From a virus, in IMG/VR virus record IMGVR_UViG_3300025771_000039, positions 1-49,288 of that record: DNA of 49,288 nt. One strand, written 5' to 3'. How positions within the stretch are numbered: position 1 is the stretch's first letter; every line of letters begins with the position of its first letter. Made by a program: the position numbers and the translations under genes. Shown in pieces: positions 32,801 to 39,669 of the stretch. The notes beneath the pieces were generated by a model. It was given only the letters and a program-made list of their open reading frames with translations. It was not told the origin of the DNA and made no database searches.

Positions 32801-35322
32801 TTACCAGTTAAAGGATTTACATACGGAACGCCGTTATCAACAGTAGCAACATTAAACGATAACAAAGCGCCGCCGCCACCGCCTAGTGCAGAATCAGGTA
32901 TACTAATTGTATCTCCCACTCTCCAGTTCTTTCCAGAGTCTGTAACTGTAACTGTTGCTGCACCGTCTGGTGCGACAACTACTGTAAAGATCGCATCTTC
33001 GCCATATCCTAAGGTTGTATATAAAGTAGAATCAACTGTATATGTACCTGGAGTTCTACTAGCATCTGCGCCATCATTAACAAATGTACCTATAGTACCT
33101 ATGTTAGATATACCTATAACTAATCCATCAAATTCATTATCTCTATAATAGAATAAATCTGCAAGTGGTGATTGTGATACTCTATCTTTAGGACGTATAA
33201 TACTTCTTCTAAATTCATTACCTACAATAGATACATTCGGCGGAACTCTTATTGGATAGTCTTCGTTATAAATTCCTGATTCGATTATAATCGATATTTG
33301 CTTCTCTTGCACTTGGTTACCGTATTCTAATTCTTCATCAGGTAAAAAGTCAATTGGTTCATATAATTCAACTAGAGCAAAATCAAACGGGTCACTGTTT
33401 CCAGCATCTTCTTCTCTTACATAATCAATAATACGTCCTAGAGCACCACTTGTTTTACCTCTAATAAGTTTACCTGGAATGATATCTGTATTAGTAGGAT
33501 CTGCCTGATCAACTCTTGACGATGTACCTTGATCAATGTTAATTTTATAATCTGTAGAACCGTCAATTATTTGAGGAGCAGAAAAAACACCATTCTGTAC
33601 AATAGCAAGTATAACATCAAATTTATCAGAAATTGCTGCTACAGCAAGGTTATCAGGTTCGTAATTTGTGTCTATAACTTGGTCAACACGACTTTGTGTT
33701 GGAAGCGGAACTGCTACATTATTAACAATATATTGTGTAACAAGTTGTTTTAGGTATTGCATTGCTGCTACAGTTTGAATCAACTGTTCACCTACCGCTC
33801 TCTTACCACTAGACGTGCTATAATATCTAAGTCCTGCTTGTCTTGAAAGGAAGTTAGCAGTATTACCTCTTAGAATATCTAGCCCAATACTATCTAGTAT
33901 TAAACCAACGTCAAGTTCACATCTTGCTCTATCATAATTAAATGCAGGAAACTGTGCATCAGTATACGCTATAACTTCTTTTTGTAAAAATAGTTTATTC
34001 TTTTCTAGTAATACTCTTGCATCAGCTCTATCTGCTACCGGTGATTGCATACCTGCGTTTAGAACAGTTGCGGCATTTTCAAAATTATTATATGTAATAG
34101 TTTGCATATACGGACCCGGCTCTCTAGGAGCAGCAATCATAATTTCCTCAGCTTTTCTACATGCTGCATTGACAGATCTAAAGGCTAGTTGTAAACTAGA
34201 TCCTTCTTTGCCGTTTGGTGTGTTTTTTTGTAAATCGTCGCCTTGCTCACTAACATAAATGTTAACTTGGCTTTCGCCTGATAGTTGATCTACGTATAAT
34301 TTTGTTGCTGCTTGTAGGTCATCTTGTCCGTTAGGAATACCTACACCTTTGAATGATCCAGGATGGTCAGAAAGGAATAATGCTCCGTCCATCGAATCAC
34401 CTTGTCTACGTACTGCTGACTTTCTTGGAATAGCAACACTCTTTAACCAGTTACCTGGTAAGGTTGCATCATAGTCTTGGTCTACAAGAGTTAATGTGCC
34501 AGTGCCTGTAGTAAGAATATATCTAGTGCCGCCTGTTTGTGCATCATTTTGTGTAGGATGAACTGTAAGTGTGTTTTCATCCTTAACTCCAATAAAATAA
34601 ACTGCGCCCTGTGTAAGGGTACCACCGGCGCCTGTTGTAGAATTTAGAAATGTTGGCATATCACCAGTACTAGAGAATACCCAGCCTGATCCTGTATAGT
34701 TATCTGCTAATCCGTGTGCTGTAACAGTTAAGTCACCGCGTAAGTCACCAGCACCTACTGTTATTGTATCAACTGCTATTGTATATTGCGAAACTGTTGT
34801 AGGTTCGTCTGCAAGTCTTAAACCACCTATAGTAAGTTTAGGTTCGTAAGTAGCATCCGCATAACGTTTATTAATCGCCAAGTCGTCAATTGTAAAATTA
34901 GCGCCATGAATACCATTAAGAAGTGTTACTGCATCTTCTGATACGTCTATGTTTCCTATAGCAAAACCGCCGCCGTCTAACGGGCCACCTAGTGTAGGAC
35001 TTGTGTCTAACTCAACATTAGAACTTGCAACACTAATTACTACTTCACCATCTTGATCGAAACTAAATGCTACTGAACCATTACTAGTTAAGCTTCTAAG
35101 TTCTAGAGCATTACCTGCTGGATTGACTACCGGAATCTTAGTTTCATTACCTAGTAATGTGTTAGGTGTATCTGTAAGATCCACAAATCCAATTTGCCCC
35201 CCGATGCCAAATACGGCATACAGTTCCTCAAAATTTTCATTTACCTTCTTAAAACTTTCACGTATACTATCACCAGTACCGTCATTACCCTCGGTACCAA
35301 TATCTACCTGTTGCTTGGCCAT
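26854..35322 (-). CDS. Giant fibre-like structural protein, 2822 aa
   Basis: 2822 residues, 17% of the window. The N-terminal module (VDIGTEGNDGTGDSIRESFK, then KVNENFEELYAVFG) is shared with the 295-aa protein. Middle regions show beta-helix-like text (ISIIIESGIYNEDYPIRVPP, NVSIVGNEF) and many Gly/Thr/Asn repeats; near the end a low-complexity TGNVTGDLTGNVTGNISGN run. The last 120 residues (DLAENYTADTHYEPGTVVIF, GGEKELTLT, RVAGVVSTNPAYLMN, GDILVTSDIPG) resemble the peptidase-G2/intramolecular chaperone domain that trimerises and may self-cleave. Probable host-recognition fibre. The AGGGGG ribosome site and 20-base gap link it to iscA. Confidence 0.88.
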   Translation of the reverse strand: MAKQQVDIGTEGNDGTGDSIRESFKKVNENFEELYAVFGIGGQIGFVDLTDTPNTLLGNETKIPVVNPAGNALELRSLTSNGSVAFSFDQDGEVVISVASSNVELDTSPTLGGPLDGGGFAIGNIDVSEDAVTLLNGIHGANFTIDDLAINKRYADATYEPKLTIGGLRLADEPTTVSQYTIAVDTITVGAGDLRGDLTVTAHGLADNYTGSGWVFSSTGDMPTFLNSTTGAGGTLTQGAVYFIGVKDENTLTVHPTQNDAQTGGTRYILTTGTGTLTLVDQDYDATLPGNWLKSVAIPRKSAVRRQGDSMDGALFLSDHPGSFKGVGIPNGQDDLQAATKLYVDQLSGESQVNIYVSEQGDDLQKNTPNGKEGSSLQLAFRSVNAACRKAEEIMIAAPREPGPYMQTITYNNFENAATVLNAGMQSPVADRADARVLLEKNKLFLQKEVIAYTDAQFPAFNYDRARCELDVGLILDSIGLDILRGNTANFLSRQAGLRYYSTSSGKRAVGEQLIQTVAAMQYLKQLVTQYIVNNVAVPLPTQSRVDQVIDTNYEPDNLAVAAISDKFDVILAIVQNGVFSAPQIIDGSTDYKINIDQGTSSRVDQADPTNTDIIPGKLIRGKTSGALGRIIDYVREEDAGNSDPFDFALVELYEPIDFLPDEELEYGNQVQEKQISIIIESGIYNEDYPIRVPPNVSIVGNEFRRSIIRPKDRVSQSPLADLFYYRDNEFDGLVIGISNIGTIGTFVNDGADASRTPGTYTVDSTLYTTLGYGEDAIFTVVVAPDGAATVTVTDSGKNWRVGDTISIPDSALGGGGGALLSFNVATVDNGVPYVNPLTGNTDGYFGRHYLRNPAATKNVGPGFTNIGNWNTYATVFTDNKEFIKEQVDAYLQDQHFTAVNGNYVRADFKSLIGNMVDLIAQDLVRGGLEFTLEAQGLLFENSTTYTGIETEISDALDHIPTMFDNIWIGQNPTELYDSARIYQNADVFYGDITPDLWETDVKYEAYEVIRFYEGGNFNWYSANTSHRSGPAFDATEKNQYWTQVETPFTIIQNMIDSIKFAFNAAYNPAKNNKDMDVFLMNDGTILRNITVKEHGGFMGVLDPEGQVLTRSPYIQTGSSFSASVNKQAFRGGLFVDAFSGNMAVQVTGKVTGDAFRLNIQSLPGQGLFIRRPQTPSAFYIQGRRFQVNAITAYDQSLGTATIILDPSSNSGIGFSGITSAINGIDLDNATPGTPIAITLQTAGNRSMLGNDFTQINDLGYGLVCVNGALSEMVSMFTYYCWTSYYSKNGSEIRSITGSSCYGEYGLVAEGADPNEVPDRVSLVEDMVDPAKVFTAELILHMPTGVSVSAGDAVTSANPGVSAEVAISTNGLYVYLTNVVGVFTTTDAVSVSGTPIGTPADIDSVGYNNREEALSIYTYDFKTPPDARAEFDLYHTNLGRMERYSVNSIERVSTHIINSTPYIGQSTTPNVQTQTDGGTASGTNAMFTVLKNVTNGYEVIITTAGTGYAVGETFTIVGTKLGGATPLNDATITVSEIDAGAVGGIGSITGVTISGAFAGDSLTPIYNNYIYKLNLSSGNGGSTTSGFSSEGLAEAVPLDTFIEYRRNSIHILDDLTNIQTLTIRPSTAIVFDENKDQVYRSISFQNSNSAGDELESDEVAAGIDTVFDYIRLQINNTYAAEPIGNVTGLNNQPLTGGTTKGNSVDDVVLAVEAPTDVKDINRLNNNARTPTENRPVGWTADTLTAEAPIFTYQGTKFYVFNYRGVGDDGAGNDIVQTLDNVVNPNNLYGIVDILPVGHDINTTHAGSGLPASIVLNPGYTIRAGLAAGALGDVTVNISTCRATGHDFLDVGTGSYNTSNYPNVIFGAPREPDQSNEVIERGKGRVFYVSTDQNGMFRVGRFFSVDQGTGAVSFEASIALSNVDGLGFKRGVVIAEFSTDSSMADNATDAVPTESAVRGYVDRRFGIDVEGQTVPNPLGPSILLANGANQMTGDLRMNGQMVTGLTFPEADTDATRKSYVDAVAGAIDSLNDLTDTTIYDAQETQFLVASGKQKIGVKGITGGLFELGQTITGGTSGATGLVIDFATESDVKLGTVQYLTYDSTNAFEFVEDEVISVVAGPSATTINFPEYEWMNGIFDAGSDIDFSATRNTSQSGGNPTGRSLTLDVQYKAGSIVNSDVNASAAIAQSKLAMNAATTRTDATGIGQNDLGLVAFHNTQFTLTNGWAEIATASNATTGVEKANLAHIETENVLGRATAATGAVEEVSFNTVVNTGGGILHTDIPDADTGAIIRTGTEAYDITGITTSAANDSIVKTTADGSVHVKKLIVGTNTTQIILDTDNTDITFKTPAQGTIFTARGAAGAEVARITADLDIIGDGTAGQDFVVESSLKTNSTYGTAKALASRWNYMSFIEAPDEKNAYSTGISIGAGTGKTAAGQVGVVVSNQSGGRSDVPAIFSSYGQEPDADASTASAGYNIGSTSFKYNTMYARNFVADINFVGNLTGDVMGDVYAITDDGLATTKIVETGTYTGTTHNGDATFAGTADKADNADNVEIDVVNDNTDYQITFVNAASNPNDPSYSRLKIDDDNTHLTYNPDSGNLTTTKVTANLTGNVTGDLTGNVTGNISGNLKSSNGTDIIDTGTDGTATELKVDIRTREIVPEGGGTNTATYNIGASSNTYNTGYIDFIQGIANEAYYADLAENYTADTHYEPGTVVIFGGEKELTLTTRNSDHRVAGVVSTNPAYLMNSHCESEFVAAVALQGRVPCNVIGKVEKGDILVTSDIPGFAVVNNDANAGRIIGKSLENKTNESEGIIEIVVGKH
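27434..27500 (-). repeat. Short tandem repeat coding TGNVTGDL-like units
   Basis: Within the giant fibre gene, the near-identical unit (ACATTACCAGTTA / ATCACCTGTA) repeats about every 12-24 bases, encoding Thr-Gly-Asn-Val/Leu steps. It looks like slippage- or recombination-driven expansion in a fibre shaft. Confidence 0.6.
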
Positions 35323-35342
35323 AATGTGCCCCCTTTAATTTT

Positions 35343-35702
35343 TTACAGTTGCGGTATATTCTCCAAGTCAAAATTTACACTTACGCCGCATCCACACGAT
35401 GATTTAGCGTTAGGATTGTTAATTTCAAAGTTAGATCCTACTAGACTAGTTACATAGTCTACTTCAGTACCTATCAAAAACATCATACTATCGACTCCAA
35501 TGATAAAATTATAATTATTTTCAGTTTTTATAACTTCGTCGTCTTCGTCCACATCAGATGGTAATTTGACAGTGCCCCATTCGTATTCAAACCCTGCGCA
35601 TCCTCCGCCTTTGATGTTAAGGCTTATTCCGTAACAATCGTTTTCGTCACATAATTTTTCAATTTGTGCTTGTGCAGATGGTGTTAGTGTACATATTGAC
35701 AT
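35343..35702 (-). CDS. iscA: A-type Fe-S cluster carrier (IscA/ErpA/HesB-like)
   Basis: 119 residues. The three cluster-ligand cysteines of the family are present: C35 in GGGCAGFEYEW and C103/C105 in SSCGCGVSV. Known role: accept Fe-S clusters or iron and pass them to apo-proteins. A late-type promoter at 35719-35726 and GAGGAA ribosome site precede it, and the giant fibre gene begins 20 bases after its stop, so it appears to be made late together with fibre. It could mature a metal-containing virion protein, or serve host metabolism. Known marine phage auxiliary gene class. Confidence 0.92.
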   Translation of the reverse strand: MSICTLTPSAQAQIEKLCDENDCYGISLNIKGGGCAGFEYEWGTVKLPSDVDEDDEVIKTENNYNFIIGVDSMMFLIGTEVDYVTSLVGSNFEINNPNAKSSCGCGVSVNFDLENIPQL

Positions 35703-35718
35703 TGCTATTCCTCACTAT

Positions 35719-35726
35719 TATTTATG
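35719..35726 (-). promoter_or_regulatory. Late-type promoter box CATAAATA
   Basis: Minus-strand CATAAATA, 16 bases before the iscA ATG with GAGGAA between. It would drive iscA and, beyond it, the giant fibre gene. Confidence 0.6.
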
Positions 35727-35759
35727 GCTATTTTTTATAATCTTAATGTAAATATACTT

Positions 35760-36047
35760 ATGTATTTAGGTGAGACACAGAAAAAAACTACTCATGTTCG
35801 TAAAAGTAAAAACGGAACAGAACACACATACTACCGCCATAAGACGCTGATTTTATTAAGATGTGATAATTGTGCTGTAGAATTTACTAGAGAACGAGGA
35901 ACAATGGACCCTAAAAGACTTAGTAATAACTACTTCCACGTGTGCATTAACTGTGATAGTAAAAAGTTTGCACAAAAAAAGGGTGTAGAAAAAAAGCAAG
36001 TCTGGAACATGAGTGCTAGTTCAGACTTGCCAATAGGTAGATTTTAG
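35760..36047 (+). CDS. Two-CxxC zinc-ribbon-like protein
   Basis: 95 residues from ATG 35760 (an in-frame ATG at 35724 is possible but sits in the opposite-strand promoter). Two knuckles, LRCDNCAVEF and HVCINCDSKKFAQKKG, about 30 residues apart, suggest one four-Cys zinc site, flanked by basic segments (KKTTHVRKSKNGTEHTYYRH). Likely nucleic-acid binding; no HNH catalytic motif is clear. Its stop overlaps the convergent membrane gene by 4 bases. No good Shine-Dalgarno is seen. Confidence 0.75.
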   Translation: MYLGETQKKTTHVRKSKNGTEHTYYRHKTLILLRCDNCAVEFTRERGTMDPKRLSNNYFHVCINCDSKKFAQKKGVEKKQVWNMSASSDLPIGRF

Positions 36048-36205
36048 TTGCGGTATATTGTATAAGCACCGTATACAATTGCAGCGTATGCAATTAATTT
36101 TGCAAAAGGTGAAAATATAATTATACAAGCACCTGCTGCAATCATTAAAGCACCATCGATGCTAGAACGTTCTTCTAATCTATCTTTAATCCATTTCTTT
36201 ATCAT
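36044..36205 (-). CDS. Small membrane protein, 53 aa
   Basis: A 53-codon ORF from ATG 36205, preceded by AGGAG at 7 bases. A basic helix (MIKKWIKDRLEERSS) is followed by a hydrophobic region (ALMIAAGACIIIFSPFAKLIAYAAIVYGAY), one or two membrane passes. Convergent with the zinc-ribbon gene. Unknown. Confidence 0.7.
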   Translation of the reverse strand: MIKKWIKDRLEERSSIDGALMIAAGACIIIFSPFAKLIAYAAIVYGAYTIYRN

Positions 36206-36262
36206 TTTAGGTTCTCCTATGGCTAACTATATTTAATACAATTTCTCAAAGGAGTAAAGAAA

Positions 36263-36610
36263 ATGTTAACATGGTTGGGAAAACTACTAGGCATTACACC
36301 AGCTGATGCACCAAGCGAACCAATGCCGGTTCCGACACCAGCACCAGCACCAGCACCAAAGCCTAAGGCTGAAAAGAAACCAGCGGCTAAAAAAGCAGCA
36401 CCAAAGGCAAAAGCAGAAGCAAAGCCTAAGGCTGAAAAGAAACCAGCGGCAGCAGTTAAAAAACCAGCGGCTAAAAAAGCAGCAAAGAAAGATGACGGTT
36501 TAGACGTAATGAATAAACGTGATCTTCTAGCCCTTGCTAAGGAAAAGGGTGTTAAAGCCAATGCCAGTATGAACAAAGATGCTGTTATTAAGGCAATTAG
36601 GTCCGCTTAA
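36263..36610 (+). CDS. Histone H1-like Lys/Ala/Pro-rich protein with SAP/LEM-like end
   Basis: 115 residues. An N-terminal hydrophobic patch (MLTWLGKLLGI) leads to a Pro/Ala linker (PVPTPAPAPAPKP), then repeated AEKKPAAKKAAPKAKA blocks like bacterial/eukaryotic H1 tails. The final 36 residues (DVMNKRDLLALAKEKGVKAN, MNKDAVIKAIRS) resemble a SAP/HeH/Rho-N DNA- or RNA-binding motif. AAAGGAG lies 9 bases upstream. Probably binds nucleic acid, possibly condensing DNA; function inferred from composition. The repeats are also repeats at DNA level. Confidence 0.85.
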   Translation: MLTWLGKLLGITPADAPSEPMPVPTPAPAPAPKPKAEKKPAAKKAAPKAKAEAKPKAEKKPAAAVKKPAAKKAAKKDDGLDVMNKRDLLALAKEKGVKANASMNKDAVIKAIRSA

Positions 36611-36887
36611 TTAAGTTTCTAATAGTAGTCAGTTCTGACTCTTGGCGAGTAGTCTTACGTTCTAATACGTTAATGGCTGCTCGCATTTTTTTCTGTTGAT
36701 CCTCAAGGCTACGCACATATGCTTGTGTTGGTATCTCTTGTGTGGATCCATCTTCTGCAATAATTTTATAAGAATCAGCGCCCTGCGCTCTAAGGCCGCC
36801 AGTAACTCTGTTTGGGTTTTTATCCGAGGACGGTGTCTCTAGTGTCTTGCTCTTCCGACCGTACATGCTGCTCAAGTAATTGCTCAT
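36597..36887 (-). CDS. Hypothetical protein, 96 aa, late-type promoter
   Basis: 96 residues from ATG 36887, with AAGGA 7 bases upstream and a perfect TATAAATA at 36905-36912. The middle has KIIAEDGSTQEIPTQAYV and the C-terminus is a coiled coil (LEDQQKKMRAAINVLERKTTRQ). It overlaps the uvdE 3' end by 68 bases in another frame and the H1-like gene by 14 bases tail to tail. The late promoter suggests a virion or assembly role. Confidence 0.75.
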   Translation of the reverse strand: MSNYLSSMYGRKSKTLETPSSDKNPNRVTGGLRAQGADSYKIIAEDGSTQEIPTQAYVRSLEDQQKKMRAAINVLERKTTRQESELTTIRNLIKRT

Positions 36888-37911
36888 TATCTTTTCCTTC
36901 ATTGTATTTATAAAGGCCAATGCTTGCTAAGTTCTTACATTTGGATTCTACCATAATGTCAGCGTAGGGTAAAAATCTTAATGCCCAATCATTAACCGCA
37001 GTATTCCACATGTAGTCACTGTGTGCTCGCATCTTTGCTTTCTTGTAGCCTTGCTCTAGCAATGCTTGAAAGTCAGGCTTTGTGTCTGGACGTTGATCAA
37101 CAAGACAGTCTTCACGGCTTACACTGTAATGTATTGCAGGACGCACGCCACGCCAACTGTTAATGATTCTCTTAAATCTATCATCTGTTGGTTCAATATA
37201 TTCGCCTCCACTATTACACCAGTGGTGATGAATGTCTAGAACCAACGCCACATCTTTCTCCAAACACAAGGATGCATCGATTCCCCATTTGTTTTCGTCG
37301 TTCTCGATAGTGATACAATTACGGGCTTCGGGGGTGAGTCGTTTAAGTGCGGCTTGGATACCGGCTGGACCTTTTCTACCGGAGATGTGGACGTTGCACT
37401 TGAAGTCTTGGAACTGTTTACCGTAGCCCATGTACCGTGCAACATTGATATGATACTCAAATTCCTCAATTGACCGCTCTACGATTTCTTCACTATCTGA
37501 AGCAAGGACTGTAAATTGGCCTGGGTGCATGGAGAGTCGAACATCGAGTCTTCTTGCTTCGTCTCCAACTTTTGCGAATTCTCTTTCGCAGTATGCCACC
37601 ACATCAGGGCGCTGCCAAAAATAGCTCCAGTCACGCTGGGTATAAACAGGAAGCACATCGCTACCCAATCGGACCATACGAAGACCTGGTTCAAGAGATC
37701 CAACATACTGAATCAACCTTTTGTATGACGCAATGTTATGGACCATAATGTCCCACAAGCGTTCTTCAGCAACAGTCTTAGTTTGACGGTTAAGCCATTG
37801 AACTGTTGTGCTTCGAGTATTTAGCGGACGTTGTAGGTCCTCTAAAATTTGTTTCTTAGCACTTTGATTAGGGTGCATGTATTTGCAAGCAAATCCGATA
37901 CGCTTAATCAT
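36820..37911 (-). CDS. uvdE: UV-damage endonuclease UvdE
   Basis: 363 residues. TIM-barrel UvdE features: RIGFACKYMHPN at the start, MVRLGSDVLPVYTQRDWSYF, RLSMHPGQFTVLAS, VHISGRKGPAG, TIENDENKWG, DIHHHWCNSGGEYI and SDYMWNTAVNDWALRFLP, which hold the metal-binding His/Glu/Asp set. Known reaction: 5' nicking at cyclobutane dimers and 6-4 photoproducts, starting repair independent of UvrABC. It would suit a surface-ocean phage. The last 25 residues overlap the next gene and are probably non-essential. It is coupled to the 56-aa gene upstream. Confidence 0.93.
   Translation of the reverse strand: MIKRIGFACKYMHPNQSAKKQILEDLQRPLNTRSTTVQWLNRQTKTVAEERLWDIMVHNIASYKRLIQYVGSLEPGLRMVRLGSDVLPVYTQRDWSYFWQRPDVVAYCEREFAKVGDEARRLDVRLSMHPGQFTVLASDSEEIVERSIEEFEYHINVARYMGYGKQFQDFKCNVHISGRKGPAGIQAALKRLTPEARNCITIENDENKWGIDASLCLEKDVALVLDIHHHWCNSGGEYIEPTDDRFKRIINSWRGVRPAIHYSVSREDCLVDQRPDTKPDFQALLEQGYKKAKMRAHSDYMWNTAVNDWALRFLPYADIMVESKCKNLASIGLYKYNEGKDNEQLLEQHVRSEEQDTRDTVLG
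36905..36912 (-). promoter_or_regulatory. Late promoter, perfect TATAAATA
   Basis: Minus-strand TATAAATA followed by C, 17 bases before the ATG at 36887. It lies inside the uvdE coding region. Exact match to the T4 late consensus. Confidence 0.7.
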
Positions 37912-38074
37912 TAAGTTCTTCCCATTCGATTAACTTTACAGTGTAGTCAGCACAGTTCCAATTTGCTGCTGGACCATATTTCATTTTAGTTTTAGAAATT
38001 GCAGTTTCTGCGGAGTCTGCATACTCGTAACCTAAAAAAGTAAGGTTAGCATATACTTGAAATGTTCTAGTCAT
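37904..38074 (-). CDS. Small protein, 56 aa
   Basis: A 56-codon ORF from ATG 38074; its stop overlaps the uvdE start by 8 bases. Sequence (TFQVYANLTFLGYEYADSAE, TAISKTKMKYGPAANW) reads as a small beta-alpha-beta domain. A near-consensus sigma70-like promoter is at 38132-38160. Function unknown. Confidence 0.7.
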   Translation of the reverse strand: MTRTFQVYANLTFLGYEYADSAETAISKTKMKYGPAANWNCADYTVKLIEWEELND

Positions 38075-38131
38075 CTATTTTTGCCTGTCCTGTCATAGTT
38101 TCTACAATTATAAAAAGCATAGTCAACACTT

Positions 38132-38160
38132 ATAATATAGCCATAACCTTGGGATGTCAA
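38132..38160 (-). promoter_or_regulatory. Sigma70-like early promoter
   Basis: Minus-strand TTGACA (38160-38155), 17 bp, TATTAT (38137-38132), upstream of the 56-aa gene and uvdE. Confidence 0.8.
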
Positions 38161-38191
38161 GTGTTTATACCACCAAATGAAATCTTTTATA

Positions 38192-38404
38192 CTATTCAAC
38201 AAACTCACTTTTATGCACTCCGTTAATTATATCATCTAGTGGTAAAATTGTAATAGTCGATTGCATTCTATCTGTATCATAAAATTCCATTGCTTCTTCG
38301 GCTGCTGTATCTGCTAGTTCTCGTGTACTGTAAACACCTACAAGTTTGTGCGGTGTTTCAGATTGTATAGGGATTAGTTGTACTATGAATATATTAGTTG
38401 TCAT
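38192..38404 (-). CDS. Hypothetical protein, 70 aa
   Basis: 70 residues from ATG 38404, which overlaps the glycosyltransferase stop (AATGA). Sequence IFIVQLIPIQSETPHKLVGV, then STRELADTAAEEAMEFY, suggests a small alpha/beta fold. Unknown. Confidence 0.65.
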   Translation of the reverse strand: MTTNIFIVQLIPIQSETPHKLVGVYSTRELADTAAEEAMEFYDTDRMQSTITILPLDDIINGVHKSEFVE

Positions 38405-39114
38405 TTCCAATTCTCCTTTACCCAAGGGTCGTGACAGTTATGAGGATTAGGATCTCCGTGAAATACAGCAATACTATTTCCAGGATCAATATTAGGAGTT
38501 CCTATATTAGGAAAGTTTCTGCCACCGTTTGTTTTATCTAAGACAAGTCTTGGATTACCACGCATTTCCCATTTGTAACTTCTGATCCATTCATCTGGCC
38601 AAAAATCGTATCCTGAAGTGATTTTATGTTTCATCCAGTCCTGGTCACCATGCCATCGTTTTGAATTTGTTTTGATATCTTTTATGAAATCAGTATATAC
38701 ATGTGTGTGTTGTCCAGTTTCTAATCTAAACACACTAGAATTAAATTTTTTATAATCATGTATACGCATACGGTTAAAGTCTCTAATAATACAGAATTCA
38801 CCTGGCTTGTATGTAAAAAGTTTATCTATATTGTCAAACACAATCATATCTAAATCTAAGAACAATAATGTACCTTGTACTTCTAATTCAGGATTAAAAA
38901 AGAATGGCTTGTACCACCATCCTTGTACATGTTTATTAACAGGTAAAGGTATAGTTTTTATGTTAGGATCAATATCAGTTGAATCTTCTGTAAAACATAC
39001 AAAGTTATAATTAATTGTAAGATTACGTTTAACCATATTATAAAGATTATTTACATATTGTGCTGAATATTTTTTACCATATTTTAGACAACATACGTAT
39101 CTTGGATTACTCAT
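38401..39114 (-). CDS. Glycosyltransferase-like protein (GT-A type)
   Basis: 237 residues from ATG 39114. The metal/sugar-nucleotide motif DLDMIVFD (a DxD) sits in LLFLDLDMIVFDNIDKLF, and a later HGDQDWMKH and AVFHGDPNPH match family-8-like GT-A enzymes. Substrate unknown; phage glycosyltransferases may decorate virion proteins, DNA or host envelope. It is coupled to the QueD-like gene by an 8-base overlap, and that operon has both early- and late-type promoters. Confidence 0.8.
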   Translation of the reverse strand: MSNPRYVCCLKYGKKYSAQYVNNLYNMVKRNLTINYNFVCFTEDSTDIDPNIKTIPLPVNKHVQGWWYKPFFFNPELEVQGTLLFLDLDMIVFDNIDKLFTYKPGEFCIIRDFNRMRIHDYKKFNSSVFRLETGQHTHVYTDFIKDIKTNSKRWHGDQDWMKHKITSGYDFWPDEWIRSYKWEMRGNPRLVLDKTNGGRNFPNIGTPNIDPGNSIAVFHGDPNPHNCHDPWVKENWK

Positions 39115-39589
39115 CAATAAACCTTGTTTTAGTCCATGTAAAGGGAGTAAAGATAGCACTGTTCGCGCCGTGTTCAGAACATTCTACAGACTCGACCCAA
39201 CAGCGTCCATGTGACATTTCTTTTACTAGATTGTCAGCAAAGCGCCATGCATGTTCTGCAAACTTTTCTGCGCCGACACCATCTAGTTGTGTAATTTGTG
39301 CAAGACCTTTTGTTTCAAGTTCGAGCAAATCATCCTTCATTGGATCATTGATATCAATTACTGTCTTGTGATCAAACGTATCTTCAAGCCATTCTTTCAG
39401 TGATTTTAATCCACCAAAGTCTACGCCCCAATTGCGATGGTCTAAATCATTACATCCAAATGTAAATTTAAATGCTAGACTATAACCATGTAAAAATCTG
39501 CAATGTGAATGATCTGCGTGTGGCTGTCTAAATACTGCTGATAGGCCAATGTTATGGCCATATGTTTTTGTTGAATAATAGTTTCCCAT
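39107..39589 (-). CDS. QueD/PTPS-family protein with altered zinc site
   Basis: 160 residues from ATG 39589, chosen for GAGGAG 6 bases upstream. Family signatures: CRFLHGYSLAF, WGVDFGGLKSL, DTFDHKTVID, and VESVECSEHGA near the end. By eye alignment to E. coli QueD, the catalytic Cys, Asp-His and Glu are kept, but of the three zinc His ligands the first (AAHRLPH) reads AVFRQPH and the third (HGH) reads HGY. QueD makes 6-carboxytetrahydropterin for 7-deazaguanine synthesis; no queC/queE/queF is seen here. Activity or substrate may differ. Confidence 0.8.
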   Translation of the reverse strand: MGNYYSTKTYGHNIGLSAVFRQPHADHSHCRFLHGYSLAFKFTFGCNDLDHRNWGVDFGGLKSLKEWLEDTFDHKTVIDINDPMKDDLLELETKGLAQITQLDGVGAEKFAEHAWRFADNLVKEMSHGRCWVESVECSEHGANSAIFTPFTWTKTRFIDE

Positions 39590-39621
39590 TTGTTTCTCCT
39601 CGGCTACTGGAGTGTGCGGAA

Positions 39622-39629
39622 TATTTATA
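39622..39629 (-). promoter_or_regulatory. Late promoter, perfect TATAAATA
   Basis: Minus-strand TATAAATA, 32 bases before the QueD-like ATG. Combined with the sigma70 promoter at 39670-39698 it would give two-phase expression. Confidence 0.65.
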
Positions 39630-39669
39630 GTGGGATCGAACACTAAAAGACCACTGTTAATATAAAAAT

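Noticed and set aside
36306-36503. 65-codon His/Gln-rich frame overlapping the histone-like gene
   Set aside because: A frame-shifted reading of the Lys/Ala/Pro repeats; no ribosome site, whereas the 115-aa frame has AAAGGAG.
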